A stretch of DNA of 15,103 nucleotides from the NCBI GenBank assembly GCA_038323615.1, contig JBBQHC010000074.1, positions 1 through 15,103 of the forward strand, given 5' to 3'. Shown in pieces: positions 7,001 to 13,581 of the stretch (its first letter is position 1; the number at the start of each line of letters is the position of its first letter). The notes below the pieces were generated by a model that ran no database searches, was not told the origin of the DNA, and was given only the letters and a program-made list of their open reading frames with translations. The stretch is from JBBKXP01 sp038323615 (GTDB taxonomy: Bacteria; Pseudomonadota; Alphaproteobacteria; Rhodobacterales; Rhodobacteraceae). A program made the position numbers and the translations under genes.

Positions 7001-7001
7001 C

Positions 7002-7085
7002 GCGGAATGACTTTTGACTGAACCAAACTCATCGCAAATCGCCTGATCTTGGGGCGAATTGCGATTCCATCGAACGTCATTCCGC
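7002..7085. repeat. 84-nt nested inverted repeat just after the SDR gene
   Basis: Two inverted repeats are nested. The outer arms GCGGAATGAC (7002-7011) and GTCATTCCGC (7076-7085) are perfect over 10 bp. The inner arms ATCGCAAATCGC (7031-7042) and GCGAATTGCGAT (7054-7065) pair at 11 of 12 positions around an 11-base loop. Internal unpaired segments are 19 and 10 bases long. The structure begins one base after the SDR stop codon. No U-tract follows, so it is not a classic intrinsic terminator; 3'-end stabilisation, a structured RNA or a small non-autonomous palindromic element are possible. No flanking target duplication is visible. Confidence 0.65.
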
Positions 7086-7129
7086 TTGAAAGCCCGCAGA
7101 AGTTGTGCACCTCCTCACGCAGTCGTCAC

Positions 7130-7161
7130 ATTTCAGTCATAATTCGTTAGCGATTTCAGTC
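7130..7161. repeat. 9-bp direct repeat ATTTCAGTC upstream of uvrC
   Basis: ATTTCAGTC occurs at 7130-7138 and again at 7153-7161, 23 bases start to start, about two turns of the helix. A weaker relative (ATTTCAAGA) follows near 7192. Same-face direct repeats of this kind can be regulator half-sites, but the low-complexity, T-rich sequence makes chance possible. Confidence 0.35.
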
Positions 7162-7212
7162 TCTTGCCAGTTGGTCAAAAAAGTTTTCAACAATTTCAAG
7201 ATTTTGGATTGG

Positions 7213-7229
7213 TGCCTAAAAAATAGGCA
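7213..7229. repeat. Short hairpin with oligo-A loop in the uvrC upstream region
   Basis: TGCCTA (7213-7218) and TAGGCA (7224-7229) form a perfect 6-bp stem around AAAAA. No T-tract follows, so on the plus strand it does not resemble a terminator. It could be an operator palindrome. Confidence 0.35.
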
Positions 7230-7292
7230 ACGTCACGAAGGGTGCCAAATTGCAGGGAAAAATTCACCTGACCCGGTTTTGCCCCCGCAGTT

Positions 7293-7318
7293 ATCCCCAG
7301 AAATGGGGGATGCCTTTT
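7293..7318 (+). terminator. Possible weak intrinsic terminator or leader hairpin before uvrC
   Basis: ATCCCC (7293-7298) pairs with GGGGAT (7306-7311) over a 7-base loop, and a TTTT run occurs at 7315-7318, continuing CTCTT. The stem is short and the T-run is interrupted and starts four bases after the stem. It could end read-through from upstream or be a structure in the uvrC leader. Confidence 0.3.
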
Positions 7319-7334
7319 CTCTTGCCCCTGCCGA

Positions 7335-7340
7335 TATAGG
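7335..7340 (+). promoter_or_regulatory. Candidate -10 box for uvrC
   Basis: TATAGG lies 36 bases before the uvrC start and matches 4 of 6 consensus bases. No good -35 box is seen at the proper distance, so the call rests on position and the -10 match only. Confidence 0.25.
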
Positions 7341-7376
7341 GTTGCAGCCACCCTTCAGAATCACGGACCTTGGGGT

Positions 7377-9248
7377 ATGACCGAACACACCGAAATCACC
7401 CCCGTCGCCAAGGGGTTCGACGTCATTCAGGGCTATCTGCGCACGCTGGACGCGTCGCCCGGGGTTTATCGCATGCTCGATTCGCAGGCGCGGGTTCTGT
7501 ATGTCGGCAAGGCCCGCAATCTCAAGGCTCGCGTATCGAATTACGCCCGCCCCGGTGGCCACAGTCCGCGCATCGACCGGATGATCCGCGACACCGCATC
7601 GATGATGTTCCTGACCACCCGGACCGAAACCGAGGCGCTGCTGCTGGAACAGAACCTGATCAAGCAGTTGAAACCGCGCTACAACGTCCTGCTGCGCGAC
7701 GACAAATCATTTCCGAACATTCTGGTAAGCCGCGAACATGCGTTTCCGCAGGTCAAAAAACATCGTGGCGCGAAAAAGGAAAAGGGCGACTATTACGGCC
7801 CGTTCGCCAGCGCCGGGGCGGTCAACCGGACCCTGAACCAGTTGCAGCGGGCGTTTCTGCTGCGCACCTGTTCCGACAGCGATTTCGAAACCCGCAGTCG
7901 CCCTTGCCTGCTGTATCAGATCAAACGCTGTTCGGCGCCCTGCGTCGGTCATATCGCGGCCCCCGATTATGCGGTGCTGGTCCGCGACGCCGAACGGTTC
8001 CTGTCAGGCAAATCGACCGAGATGCAGGAGAGTCTGGCAGAGCAGATGGCCGACGCGTCAGAGGCGATGGAGTTCGAGCGCGCCGGGGCGCTGCGCGACC
8101 GCATCAAGGCACTGACAATCGTTCAAGGCACCCAAGGCATCAACCCGCGCGGCGTTGCCGAGGCCGATGTGATTGCCCTGCATATCGACGGCGGGCAGGC
8201 GTGTGTGCAGGTGTTTTTCATCCGCGCCAACCAGAATTGGGGCAACCACGACTTTTACCCCCGGATCGGTGGCGACGAACAACCTTCGGAGGTCATGCAG
8301 GCCTTTGTCGGGCAGTTTTACACCGACCGCGAACCGCCGCGGGTCGTGTTGCTGTCGCACGGGCTGGATGACCCCGATCTGATGGCCGAGGCCTTGAGCG
8401 AAAAGGCCGGTCGCAAGGTTGAGATTGCGGTGCCGCAACGGGGCGAAAAGGCCGAACTGGTGGGTGGGGCGCTGCGCAACGCGCGGGAATCGCTGGCCCG
8501 GAAAATGTCCGAGACGGCGACGCAGGGCAAACTTCTGAAGGGTCTGGCCGAGGCGTTCGGGCTGGAAAAGACCCCGCGCCGGATCGAGGTTTACGACAAC
8601 AGCCACATTCAGGGCGCCCATGCCGTCGGCGCGATGATCGTTGCGGGGCCGGAGGGGTTTGAAAAGGGCCAGTATCGCAAATTCAACATCCGTGGCGACG
8701 ACCTGACCCCCGGTGATGATTTCGGGATGATGAAAGAAGTGTTGATGCGCCGGTTTCAGCGGCTGATAAAAGAAGATCCCGAACGCAAGGCAGGCACCTG
8801 GCCCGACCTGCTGTTGATCGATGGCGGCGCCGGACAGGTCAGCGCGGTGCGCCAGATCATGACCGAATTGGGCGTCGGCGATGTGCCGATGGTCGGGGTC
8901 GCCAAAGGCATCGACCGGGATGCCGGGAAAGAGGAATTTCACCGCACCGGCAAACCCGTCATGGCCCTGCGCCACAACGATCCGGTGCTATATTTCATCC
9001 AGCGGATGCGTGACGAGGTGCATCGCTTTGCCATCGGCACCCACCGCGCCAAACGGTCCAAAGCGATTGGTGCGACCCCGCTGGACGATGTGCCGGGGGT
9101 CGGTGCGACCCGCAAGCGGGCCTTGCTGGCGCATTTCGGCAGCGCCAAGGCCGTGGCACGCGCCGATCTGGCCGATCTGAAGGCGGTGGAAGGAATTTCC
9201 GGCACGATAGCCGAGACGATCTACGCCTACTTTCACGAAAAGGGCTGA
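7377..9248 (+). CDS. uvrC: UvrABC excinuclease subunit C
   Basis: UvrC makes the two incisions on either side of a DNA lesion in nucleotide excision repair, working with UvrA and UvrB. At 623 aa it is full length with all domains in order. The GIY-YIG nuclease is near the N-terminus (SPGVYRML at 27-34, LYVGKARNLKAR at 41-52). A four-cysteine cluster (Cys165, Cys177, Cys185, Cys189) has the same spacing as the cysteines of E. coli UvrC. The UVR/UvrB-interacting helix is at about 221-245 (EAMEFERAGALRDRI). The RNase H-like endonuclease half includes EVYDNSHIQG (Asp407, His410) and LLIDGGAGQ. The C-terminal helix-hairpin-helix pair contains DVPGVGATRKRALL and LKAVEGIS. The ATG at 7377 has only a weak ribosome binding site (GGAC then TGGGG). 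It starts the uvrC-pgsA-moaD-moaE run. Confidence 0.97.
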   Translation: MTEHTEITPVAKGFDVIQGYLRTLDASPGVYRMLDSQARVLYVGKARNLKARVSNYARPGGHSPRIDRMIRDTASMMFLTTRTETEALLLEQNLIKQLKPRYNVLLRDDKSFPNILVSREHAFPQVKKHRGAKKEKGDYYGPFASAGAVNRTLNQLQRAFLLRTCSDSDFETRSRPCLLYQIKRCSAPCVGHIAAPDYAVLVRDAERFLSGKSTEMQESLAEQMADASEAMEFERAGALRDRIKALTIVQGTQGINPRGVAEADVIALHIDGGQACVQVFFIRANQNWGNHDFYPRIGGDEQPSEVMQAFVGQFYTDREPPRVVLLSHGLDDPDLMAEALSEKAGRKVEIAVPQRGEKAELVGGALRNARESLARKMSETATQGKLLKGLAEAFGLEKTPRRIEVYDNSHIQGAHAVGAMIVAGPEGFEKGQYRKFNIRGDDLTPGDDFGMMKEVLMRRFQRLIKEDPERKAGTWPDLLLIDGGAGQVSAVRQIMTELGVGDVPMVGVAKGIDRDAGKEEFHRTGKPVMALRHNDPVLYFIQRMRDEVHRFAIGTHRAKRSKAIGATPLDDVPGVGATRKRALLAHFGSAKAVARADLADLKAVEGISGTIAETIYAYFHEKG

Positions 9249-9349
9249 TCGCTGCGAAAGGATGCCTGCGGTGTCAGCAATTACGCTCGGAAGGAACCAA
9301 AGCGCGGGGCCGACTGGCAGGGGCCGCGAATTGGCGCTAAGCAGGGCGC

Positions 9350-10030
9350 ATGATCTGGAACCTGCCCAATATCCTGACCGTTCTACGCCTGTTCGCGGCC
9401 CCCGGCGTCGCGGTCATGTTCCTTTATTTCGCGCGGCCCTATGCCGACTGGTTTGCGCTGGTGCTGTTCGTGGTCGCCGCCCTGACCGATTTCGTCGATG
9501 GTTACCTTGCGCGGGCATGGAAGCAGGAAAGCAAGTTTGGCGCCATGCTGGACCCGATTGCCGACAAGGCGATGGTGGTTATCGCCATTGCGGTGCTGGT
9601 GGCGCTGTCGTCGGTCGAGCGATCGTCGATGGACCCGTGGATATTACTGCCCGCGACGCTGATCCTGTTCCGCGAGGTCTTCGTGTCCGGCCTGCGCGAA
9701 TTTCTGGGCGATACGGCCGGGACGCTCAAGGTCACCAAACTGGCCAAGTGGAAAACCACCGCGCAGATGATCGCCATTGCCGTCCTGTTCGCCAAGGGCG
9801 TGTTCGAACACTACATGTTTGCATGGACCCAGGGGATGGATCAGGCGATGGTCGACGCGATCCTGACGGGCCGTATCCGCGACCATCTGGGGCTGCGCGG
9901 CATCGCGGCGGGGTATCTGTATAGCTGGAGCGCCGGTGTCGTGCTGTTGTGGATTGCGGCGGCGTTGACGCTTGTCACCGGGTGGGACTATTTCCGCAAG
10001 GCGCTACCTTATTTGCGAGAAAGCCGATGA
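9350..10030 (+). CDS. pgsA: CDP-diacylglycerol-glycerol-3-phosphate 3-phosphatidyltransferase
   Basis: This enzyme transfers a phosphatidyl group from CDP-diacylglycerol to glycerol-3-phosphate, the committed step to phosphatidylglycerol, at the inner membrane. It is 226 aa. The full CDP-alcohol phosphotransferase signature is visible as D47-x2-D50-G51-x2-A54-R55-x8-G64-x3-D68-x3-D72, with all catalytic aspartates. N-terminal MIWNLPNILTVLRL is the usual PgsA opening, and there are several hydrophobic segments (about 9-28, 33-48, 76-92, 96-112, 136-150, 183-208). A polar segment at about 156-172 (FAWTQGMDQAMVDAILTG) is somewhat longer than in E. coli PgsA. AGGG lies three bases before the ATG. 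It follows uvrC by about 100 bases, as in many proteobacteria, and overlaps moaD by four bases (ATGA). Confidence 0.95.
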   Translation: MIWNLPNILTVLRLFAAPGVAVMFLYFARPYADWFALVLFVVAALTDFVDGYLARAWKQESKFGAMLDPIADKAMVVIAIAVLVALSSVERSSMDPWILLPATLILFREVFVSGLREFLGDTAGTLKVTKLAKWKTTAQMIAIAVLFAKGVFEHYMFAWTQGMDQAMVDAILTGRIRDHLGLRGIAAGYLYSWSAGVVLLWIAAALTLVTGWDYFRKALPYLRESR

Positions 10031-10275
10031 TCGACGTGTTGTATTTCGCATGGGTCCGCGAACGGATCGGGGTGCCGCGTGAACGCGTCGACACAAAGGC
10101 TGCGACAGTGGCCGATCTGGTCACCGAACTGGCGGCCCGCGACGATTATCACGCCGCCGCTTTCGCCGATCTGCGGGCCTTGCGGGTGGCGGTCGATCAG
10201 GAATTGACCGGGTTCGATGCGCCCCTTGCCGGGGCGCGAGAGGTGGCGTTCTTTCCGCCGATGACTGGGGGCTAA
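10027..10275 (+). CDS. moaD: Molybdopterin synthase small (sulfur carrier) subunit
   Basis: MoaD is a ubiquitin-like sulfur carrier that donates sulfur, as a C-terminal thiocarboxylate, to precursor Z during molybdopterin synthesis. It is 82 aa, the usual size, with the N-terminal strand MIDVLYFAWVRERIG and the diagnostic C-terminus FFPPMTGG, whose final Gly is adenylated and thiolated. A typical VAVDQEL segment appears in the middle. The start overlaps the pgsA stop as ATGA, and moaE begins one base after its stop, so the two subunits are made from one transcript and assemble as a MoaD2-MoaE2 heterotetramer in the cytosol. Confidence 0.95.
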   Translation: MIDVLYFAWVRERIGVPRERVDTKAATVADLVTELAARDDYHAAAFADLRALRVAVDQELTGFDAPLAGAREVAFFPPMTGG

Positions 10276-10276
10276 G

Positions 10277-10723
10277 GTGACCGTCCGGGTGCAGGCCGAA
10301 CTGTTCGACGCAGGCGCGGAACTGAACGCATTTCAGACTGCGGGTCAAACTGCGGGCGCGGGCGCGGTCGTCAGTTTTACCGGTGTCGTTCGGGATGTGG
10401 CGGGCGGGTTGCTGCACATGCGGATCGAACATTATCCGGGGATGACCGAACGGGCGATCGCCGGGATGGCCGATCAGGCGGTTGGGCGCTGGGGCCTGAC
10501 AAGCGTTCTGGTCATCCACCGCTACGGCGATTTGGCACCGGGCGCGCCGATCATGATGGTCGCGACCGCTGCGCCGCACCGTATGGCGGCGTTTCAGGCG
10601 GCCGAATTTCTGATGGACTACCTAAAATCGCGGGCGCCGTTCTGGAAACAGGAAGTGACCGGAGACGGGGCGACATGGGTTGCCGCCACGGACGACGACG
10701 AGGATGCGCTGAAACGCTGGTGA
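10277..10723 (+). CDS. moaE: Molybdopterin synthase catalytic subunit
   Basis: MoaE is the catalytic subunit that converts cyclic pyranopterin monophosphate (precursor Z) to molybdopterin using sulfur from MoaD. It is 148 aa. Conserved features include GVVRD with Arg39, EHYPGMTE (51-58), VIHRYGDLAPGA (79-90), the APHR segment (99-102), and the catalytic lysines Lys117 (YLKSRAP) and Lys124 (FWKQE), spaced as Lys119 and Lys126 in E. coli. The start is GTG, supported by GGGGG five bases upstream and by tight linkage to moaD; no closer ATG fits. The stop lies four bases from the convergent tag stop. Confidence 0.95.
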   Translation: MTVRVQAELFDAGAELNAFQTAGQTAGAGAVVSFTGVVRDVAGGLLHMRIEHYPGMTERAIAGMADQAVGRWGLTSVLVIHRYGDLAPGAPIMMVATAAPHRMAAFQAAEFLMDYLKSRAPFWKQEVTGDGATWVAATDDDEDALKRW

Positions 10724-10727
10724 TCGC

Positions 10728-11276
10728 TCAGGCGAGGTCGGCGTGGCAATGGCAGGTCACGACATGGTCGTTCACCATGCCGACCGCCTGCATCCAGGCA
10801 TAAACGATGGTCGGGCCGCAGAATTTGAACCCGGCCTTTTTCAGGTCTTTGGACATTTGCACCGATAGCGGCGTTTGCGGCGGCACCGCTGCCATATCGG
10901 CCCGGCGTGGTTGCAATGGCACGCCGTCGACATAGGACCAGCACCAGTCTGCGAAATCGGGGATGGTCAGATAGGCCTGCGCGTTGGTGATGGTCGCGGC
11001 GATCTTGCCGCGGTGCCGGATGATACCGGGGTCGGCCAGCAGGCGGCTGATGTCAGCCTCGCCCCAGGTCGCGATTTCCACAGGGTCGAAGCCATTGAAC
11101 GCCGCGCGGAAATTGTCGCGCTTTTTCAGGATCGTGATCCAGCTAAGGCCGGCCTGAAATCCGTCCAGCACCAGCTTTTCCCACAGGGCGCGGGAATCGC
11201 GTTCGGGACGGCCCCATTCGGCGTCATGATAGTCCAGATAAATCTGGTCGGGTCCGGCCCATGCGCAGCGATGCAT
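10728..11276 (-). CDS. tag: DNA-3-methyladenine glycosylase I
   Basis: Tag excises 3-methyladenine from alkylated DNA, the first step of base excision repair. It is 182 aa, the normal size. Zinc ligands fit the known pattern: Cys4 (MHRCAW), His17 (LDYHDAEWG), then His171 and Cys175 near the C-terminus (NDHVVTCHC). LILDG-type sequence LVLDGFQAGLSWITIL (the QAGLSW motif) and FKFCGPTIVYAWMQA, which lines the base pocket, are also present. I start at ATG 11276 because Cys4 and His17 then match the E. coli numbering and AAGGAAG lies seven bases upstream; a TTG at 11279 would add one residue. It is convergent with moaE and divergent from the EAL gene. Confidence 0.95.
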   Translation of the reverse strand: MHRCAWAGPDQIYLDYHDAEWGRPERDSRALWEKLVLDGFQAGLSWITILKKRDNFRAAFNGFDPVEIATWGEADISRLLADPGIIRHRGKIAATITNAQAYLTIPDFADWCWSYVDGVPLQPRRADMAAVPPQTPLSVQMSKDLKKAGFKFCGPTIVYAWMQAVGMVNDHVVTCHCHADLA

Positions 11277-11316
11277 CAAGAATCTTCCTTTGGCAGGTGA
11301 CGGGCGTCTTTTGGCA

Positions 11317-11330
11317 GTTTTCGGGAAAAC
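11317..11330. promoter_or_regulatory. Palindrome at the putative tag promoter
   Basis: GTTTTC-GG-GAAAAC is a 6-bp perfect inverted repeat with a 2-base centre. It overlaps the 3' half of the -10 box proposed for tag on the minus strand and lies in the divergent gap between tag and the EAL gene. This is the expected position of a repressor site, but the binding factor is unknown. Confidence 0.35.
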
Positions 11331-11356
11331 ATAGCGAATTGTTCTAAAATTGGGAA
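11328..11356 (-). promoter_or_regulatory. Candidate promoter for tag
   Basis: On the minus strand TTCCCA (11356-11351) and TATGTT (11333-11328) are separated by 17 bases; each matches 4 of 6 sigma-70 consensus bases. The -10 lies about 50 bases before the tag start codon. Confidence 0.35.
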
Positions 11357-11418
11357 CCTTTACCCCGTCTTAGGCATGCGGCTGGCACAAGGTCAGGGCA
11401 ACCAACGGACCCGATCAA

Positions 11419-12225
11419 ATGAGCCCGCCAAACACAGCCAAGATCAGCCTTGACGAAGGTGCCGAACTGGACCCGCTTCAATATGCCGTGGCGATGCGTG
11501 ACAACGATGTCTTGAACATGGTGCGCACGGCGCTGGATGCGGGAAACGCGCAACTGGCGTTCCAGCCGGTTGTGACAACGGGCGATCACGGCAGAATCGC
11601 CTTTTACGAGGGGTTGATTCGCCTGCATGACGCGACCGGGCGGGTCATCCCGGCGCAACATTTCATGTCGGATGTGGCGGATACCGAACTCGGGCGCGAT
11701 ATCGATTGTGCCGGGCTGCGGCTGGCGTTCGACAAGCTGGCCGCGAATCCGTCGCTGCGGCTGTCGGTGAATATGTCGGCCCGGTCGATCGGCGACGGCG
11801 AATGGCGCGACGTTTTGCGCACGCGTCTTGACGCGCAACCTCGCCTCGGCGAACGCCTGATTCTCGAAATCGGCGAAAGCTCGGCGATGCAGCTGCATGA
11901 GGTGGTGATCAGATTCATGAACGAATTGCAGCCGCATGGTGTCGCATTCGCTTTGGACGATTTCGGCGCCGGGCTGACAGCATTTCGCTATTTGAAGGAT
12001 TTCTTTTTCGATCTGGTCAAGATCGACCGCCATTTCATCCGCGACATTCAGGCCTCGCCTGACAATCAGGTGCTGACCGAGGCGTTGATCACCGTCACCC
12101 ATCAGTTCGAAATGTTTGCGGTGGCCCAAGGCGTCGAAACCGCGGCCGAGGTGGCGGTGCTACAGGCACTGGGCGTCGATTGTATGCAGGGCTATCATTT
12201 CGGAATCCCGAAATTCAGCCTTTGA
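11419..12225 (+). CDS. Stand-alone EAL-domain protein (cyclic-di-GMP phosphodiesterase fold)
   Basis: This is a 268-aa protein made almost wholly of an EAL domain (about 45-265), the fold that hydrolyses or binds cyclic di-GMP. There is a short helical N-terminus but no PAS, GGDEF, receiver or membrane segment. Metal and substrate positions that I can match: Glu64 (YEGL, where the classic motif is EAL), Asn118 (SVNMS), Glu150 and Glu153 (LEIGES), Asp180-Asp181 (LDDFGAG), Lys201 and Asp203 (VKIDR), and Gln257 (MQGYHFG). The late EGVE motif reads QGVE (Gln237), so one glutamate considered catalytically important in this family is replaced. It may be a weak enzyme or a cyclic-di-GMP sensor. It has its own upstream region, divergent from tag; its ribosome binding site is weak. 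Partner and output unknown. Confidence 0.88.
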   Translation: MSPPNTAKISLDEGAELDPLQYAVAMRDNDVLNMVRTALDAGNAQLAFQPVVTTGDHGRIAFYEGLIRLHDATGRVIPAQHFMSDVADTELGRDIDCAGLRLAFDKLAANPSLRLSVNMSARSIGDGEWRDVLRTRLDAQPRLGERLILEIGESSAMQLHEVVIRFMNELQPHGVAFALDDFGAGLTAFRYLKDFFFDLVKIDRHFIRDIQASPDNQVLTEALITVTHQFEMFAVAQGVETAAEVAVLQALGVDCMQGYHFGIPKFSL

Positions 12226-12284
12226 TCGCGATATCTGGCAAGCACATACCCGTTAATCCGTCCGCCTCACAGTGTTGGTTCGCA

Positions 12285-12313
12285 TTGCCCTGACGCTGCC
12301 TTTCGCCTAAGAC
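12285..12313 (+). promoter_or_regulatory. Candidate phaA promoter
   Basis: TTGCCC (12285-12290) and TAAGAC (12308-12313) are 17 bases apart, about 85 bases before the phaA start. The -35 matches 4 of 6 and the -10 3 of 6 consensus bases. The position in the 172-base gap after the EAL gene is suitable; the match is modest. Confidence 0.3.
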
Positions 12314-12355
12314 AGACGTAATTTGCGCGGCGGGGGGCACGCAGTCGATGACCGC

Positions 12356-12390
12356 CCTCTCGCGTCGTGCAGCCTGCAACGCCCGAGAGG
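12356..12390 (+). promoter_or_regulatory. Leader hairpin that pairs with the phaA ribosome binding site
   Basis: CCTCTCG (12356-12362) is the exact reverse complement of CGAGAGG (12384-12390), which contains most of the phaA Shine-Dalgarno GAGAGGA (12385-12391). The stem continues inward with CGT/ACG (12363-12365 with 12379-12381) and TGCA/TGCA (12368-12371 with 12375-12378) closing a GCC loop, interrupted by a 2-base bulge on each side. In total 14 base pairs are possible. If it forms in the mRNA, it would hide the ribosome binding site. Confidence 0.55.
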
Positions 12391-12397
12391 AATCCCC

Positions 12398-13573
12398 ATG
12401 ACCAATGTCGTTATCGCATCCGCCGCCCGCACCCCTGTGGGCAGTTTCATGGGGGCCTTTGCCGCCACCCCGGCGCATGATCTGGGGGCAGCCGTGCTGC
12501 AAGCCGTGGTCGAACGGGCCGGGATCGACAAGGCCGATGTGTCGGAAACCATTCTGGGCCAGGTGCTGACCGCGGCGCAGGGCCAGAACCCCGCGCGCCA
12601 GGCCCATATCAACGCCGGTCTGCCGGTGGAAAGCGCGGCGTGGAGCATCAATCAGGTCTGCGGATCGGGCCTGCGTGCCGTCGCGCTGGCTGCTCAGCAT
12701 ATCCAGTTGGGCGACGCTGCCATCATCATCGCGGGCGGGCAGGAAAACATGTCGATGTCCACTCATGCCGCGCACCTGCGTGCCGGGCATAAAATGGGCG
12801 ATGTCACCTATATCGACACGATGATCCGCGACGGATTGTGGGATGCCTTCAACGGCTATCACATGGGCCAGACGGCCGAAAACGTCGCTGAAAAGTGGCA
12901 GATTTCGCGCGAACAGCAGGACGAATTTGCGGTGGCCTCGCAGAACAAGGCAGAGGCGGCGCAAAAAGCCGGCAAGTTCACGGACGAGATCGCGGCGTTC
13001 ACCATCAAAACCCGCAAGGGCGAAACCGTCGTCGATCAGGATGAATACATCCGGCACGGCGCAACGCTGGAATCGATGCAGAAACTGCGCCCAGCGTTTA
13101 CCAAAGACGGCACCGTCACCGCCGCCAACGCATCGGGCCTGAACGACGGGGCGGCGGCGACGTTGCTGATGACGGCGGACGAGGCGGAAAAGCGCGGAAT
13201 CACGCCGCTGGCGCGGATCGTCTCCTATGCAACTGCAGGTCTGGACCCCGCGATCATGGGCGTCGGCCCGGTGATGGCGTCGCGCAAGGCGCTGGCCAAG
13301 GCCGGTTGGAAGGTCGCCGATCTTGATCTGGTCGAAGCCAACGAAGCCTTCGCGGCGCAGGCCTGTGCGGTCAACAAGGACATGGGCTGGGATCCGTCGA
13401 TTGTTAACGTCAACGGCGGCGCCATCGCGATCGGCCACCCGATCGGTGCCTCGGGTGCCCGCGTGCTGAACACGTTGCTGTTCGAAATGCAGCGGCGCGG
13501 GGCGAAAAAGGGTCTGGCGACGCTCTGCATCGGTGGTGGCATGGGTGTCGCGATGTGCGTTGAACGTCCGTAA
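12398..13573 (+). CDS. phaA: Acetyl-CoA acetyltransferase (beta-ketothiolase)
   Basis: PhaA condenses two acetyl-CoA to acetoacetyl-CoA, the first step of polyhydroxybutyrate synthesis, and can also run in reverse in degradation. It is 391 aa, the usual thiolase II length. The nucleophile is Cys88 (NQVCGSG), and the other catalytic residues are His347 (GHPIGASG) and Cys377 (CIGGGMG), one position lower than in the Zoogloea enzyme. The NEAFA motif is also present. I start at ATG 12398 because it has GAGAGGA six bases upstream and begins MTNVVIASAARTPVGSF as thiolases do; the frame is open back to 12323 but that part has no thiolase similarity. A strong hairpin involves the ribosome binding site, and phaB follows after 89 bases. 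No polymerase gene (phaC) is in this window. Confidence 0.96.
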   Translation: MTNVVIASAARTPVGSFMGAFAATPAHDLGAAVLQAVVERAGIDKADVSETILGQVLTAAQGQNPARQAHINAGLPVESAAWSINQVCGSGLRAVALAAQHIQLGDAAIIIAGGQENMSMSTHAAHLRAGHKMGDVTYIDTMIRDGLWDAFNGYHMGQTAENVAEKWQISREQQDEFAVASQNKAEAAQKAGKFTDEIAAFTIKTRKGETVVDQDEYIRHGATLESMQKLRPAFTKDGTVTAANASGLNDGAAATLLMTADEAEKRGITPLARIVSYATAGLDPAIMGVGPVMASRKALAKAGWKVADLDLVEANEAFAAQACAVNKDMGWDPSIVNVNGGAIAIGHPIGASGARVLNTLLFEMQRRGAKKGLATLCIGGGMGVAMCVERP

Positions 13574-13581
13574 GGCGCTCG

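Larger units (their letters stand above)
7001..7376. other. 376-base intergenic region before uvrC
   Basis: I see no supportable gene here. An open frame at 7105-7380 translates to a peptide with no recognisable domain, starts without a ribosome binding site and overlaps the uvrC start, so I do not call it. The gap contains a nested inverted repeat (7002-7085), a relatively AT-rich middle (about 7100-7235) with a 9-bp direct repeat, a hairpin with a poly-A loop (7213-7229), a second hairpin with a short T-tract (7293-7318), and a -10-like TATAGG at 7335-7340. It probably holds the 3' end of the SppA-to-SDR transcript and the uvrC promoter. No tRNA or known riboswitch was recognised. Confidence 0.6.

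Noticed and set aside
7290..7299. DnaA-box-like sequence GTTATCCCCA
   Set aside because: It is a single imperfect match inside a hairpin arm, with no cluster of boxes and no origin-type genes nearby.
7105..7380. 91-codon frame in the gap before uvrC
   Set aside because: No ribosome binding site, no domain, unusual composition for this genome and overlap with the uvrC start codon.
9249..9349. GC-rich partial palindromes (CGCGG/CCGCG, repeated GGCC) between uvrC and pgsA
   Set aside because: Only 5 bp pair without a mismatch and there is no T-tract; expected by chance at this GC content.
12215..13438. 407-codon open frame on the minus strand, opposite phaA
   Set aside because: Antisense shadow of the thiolase; no domain or start signal of its own.
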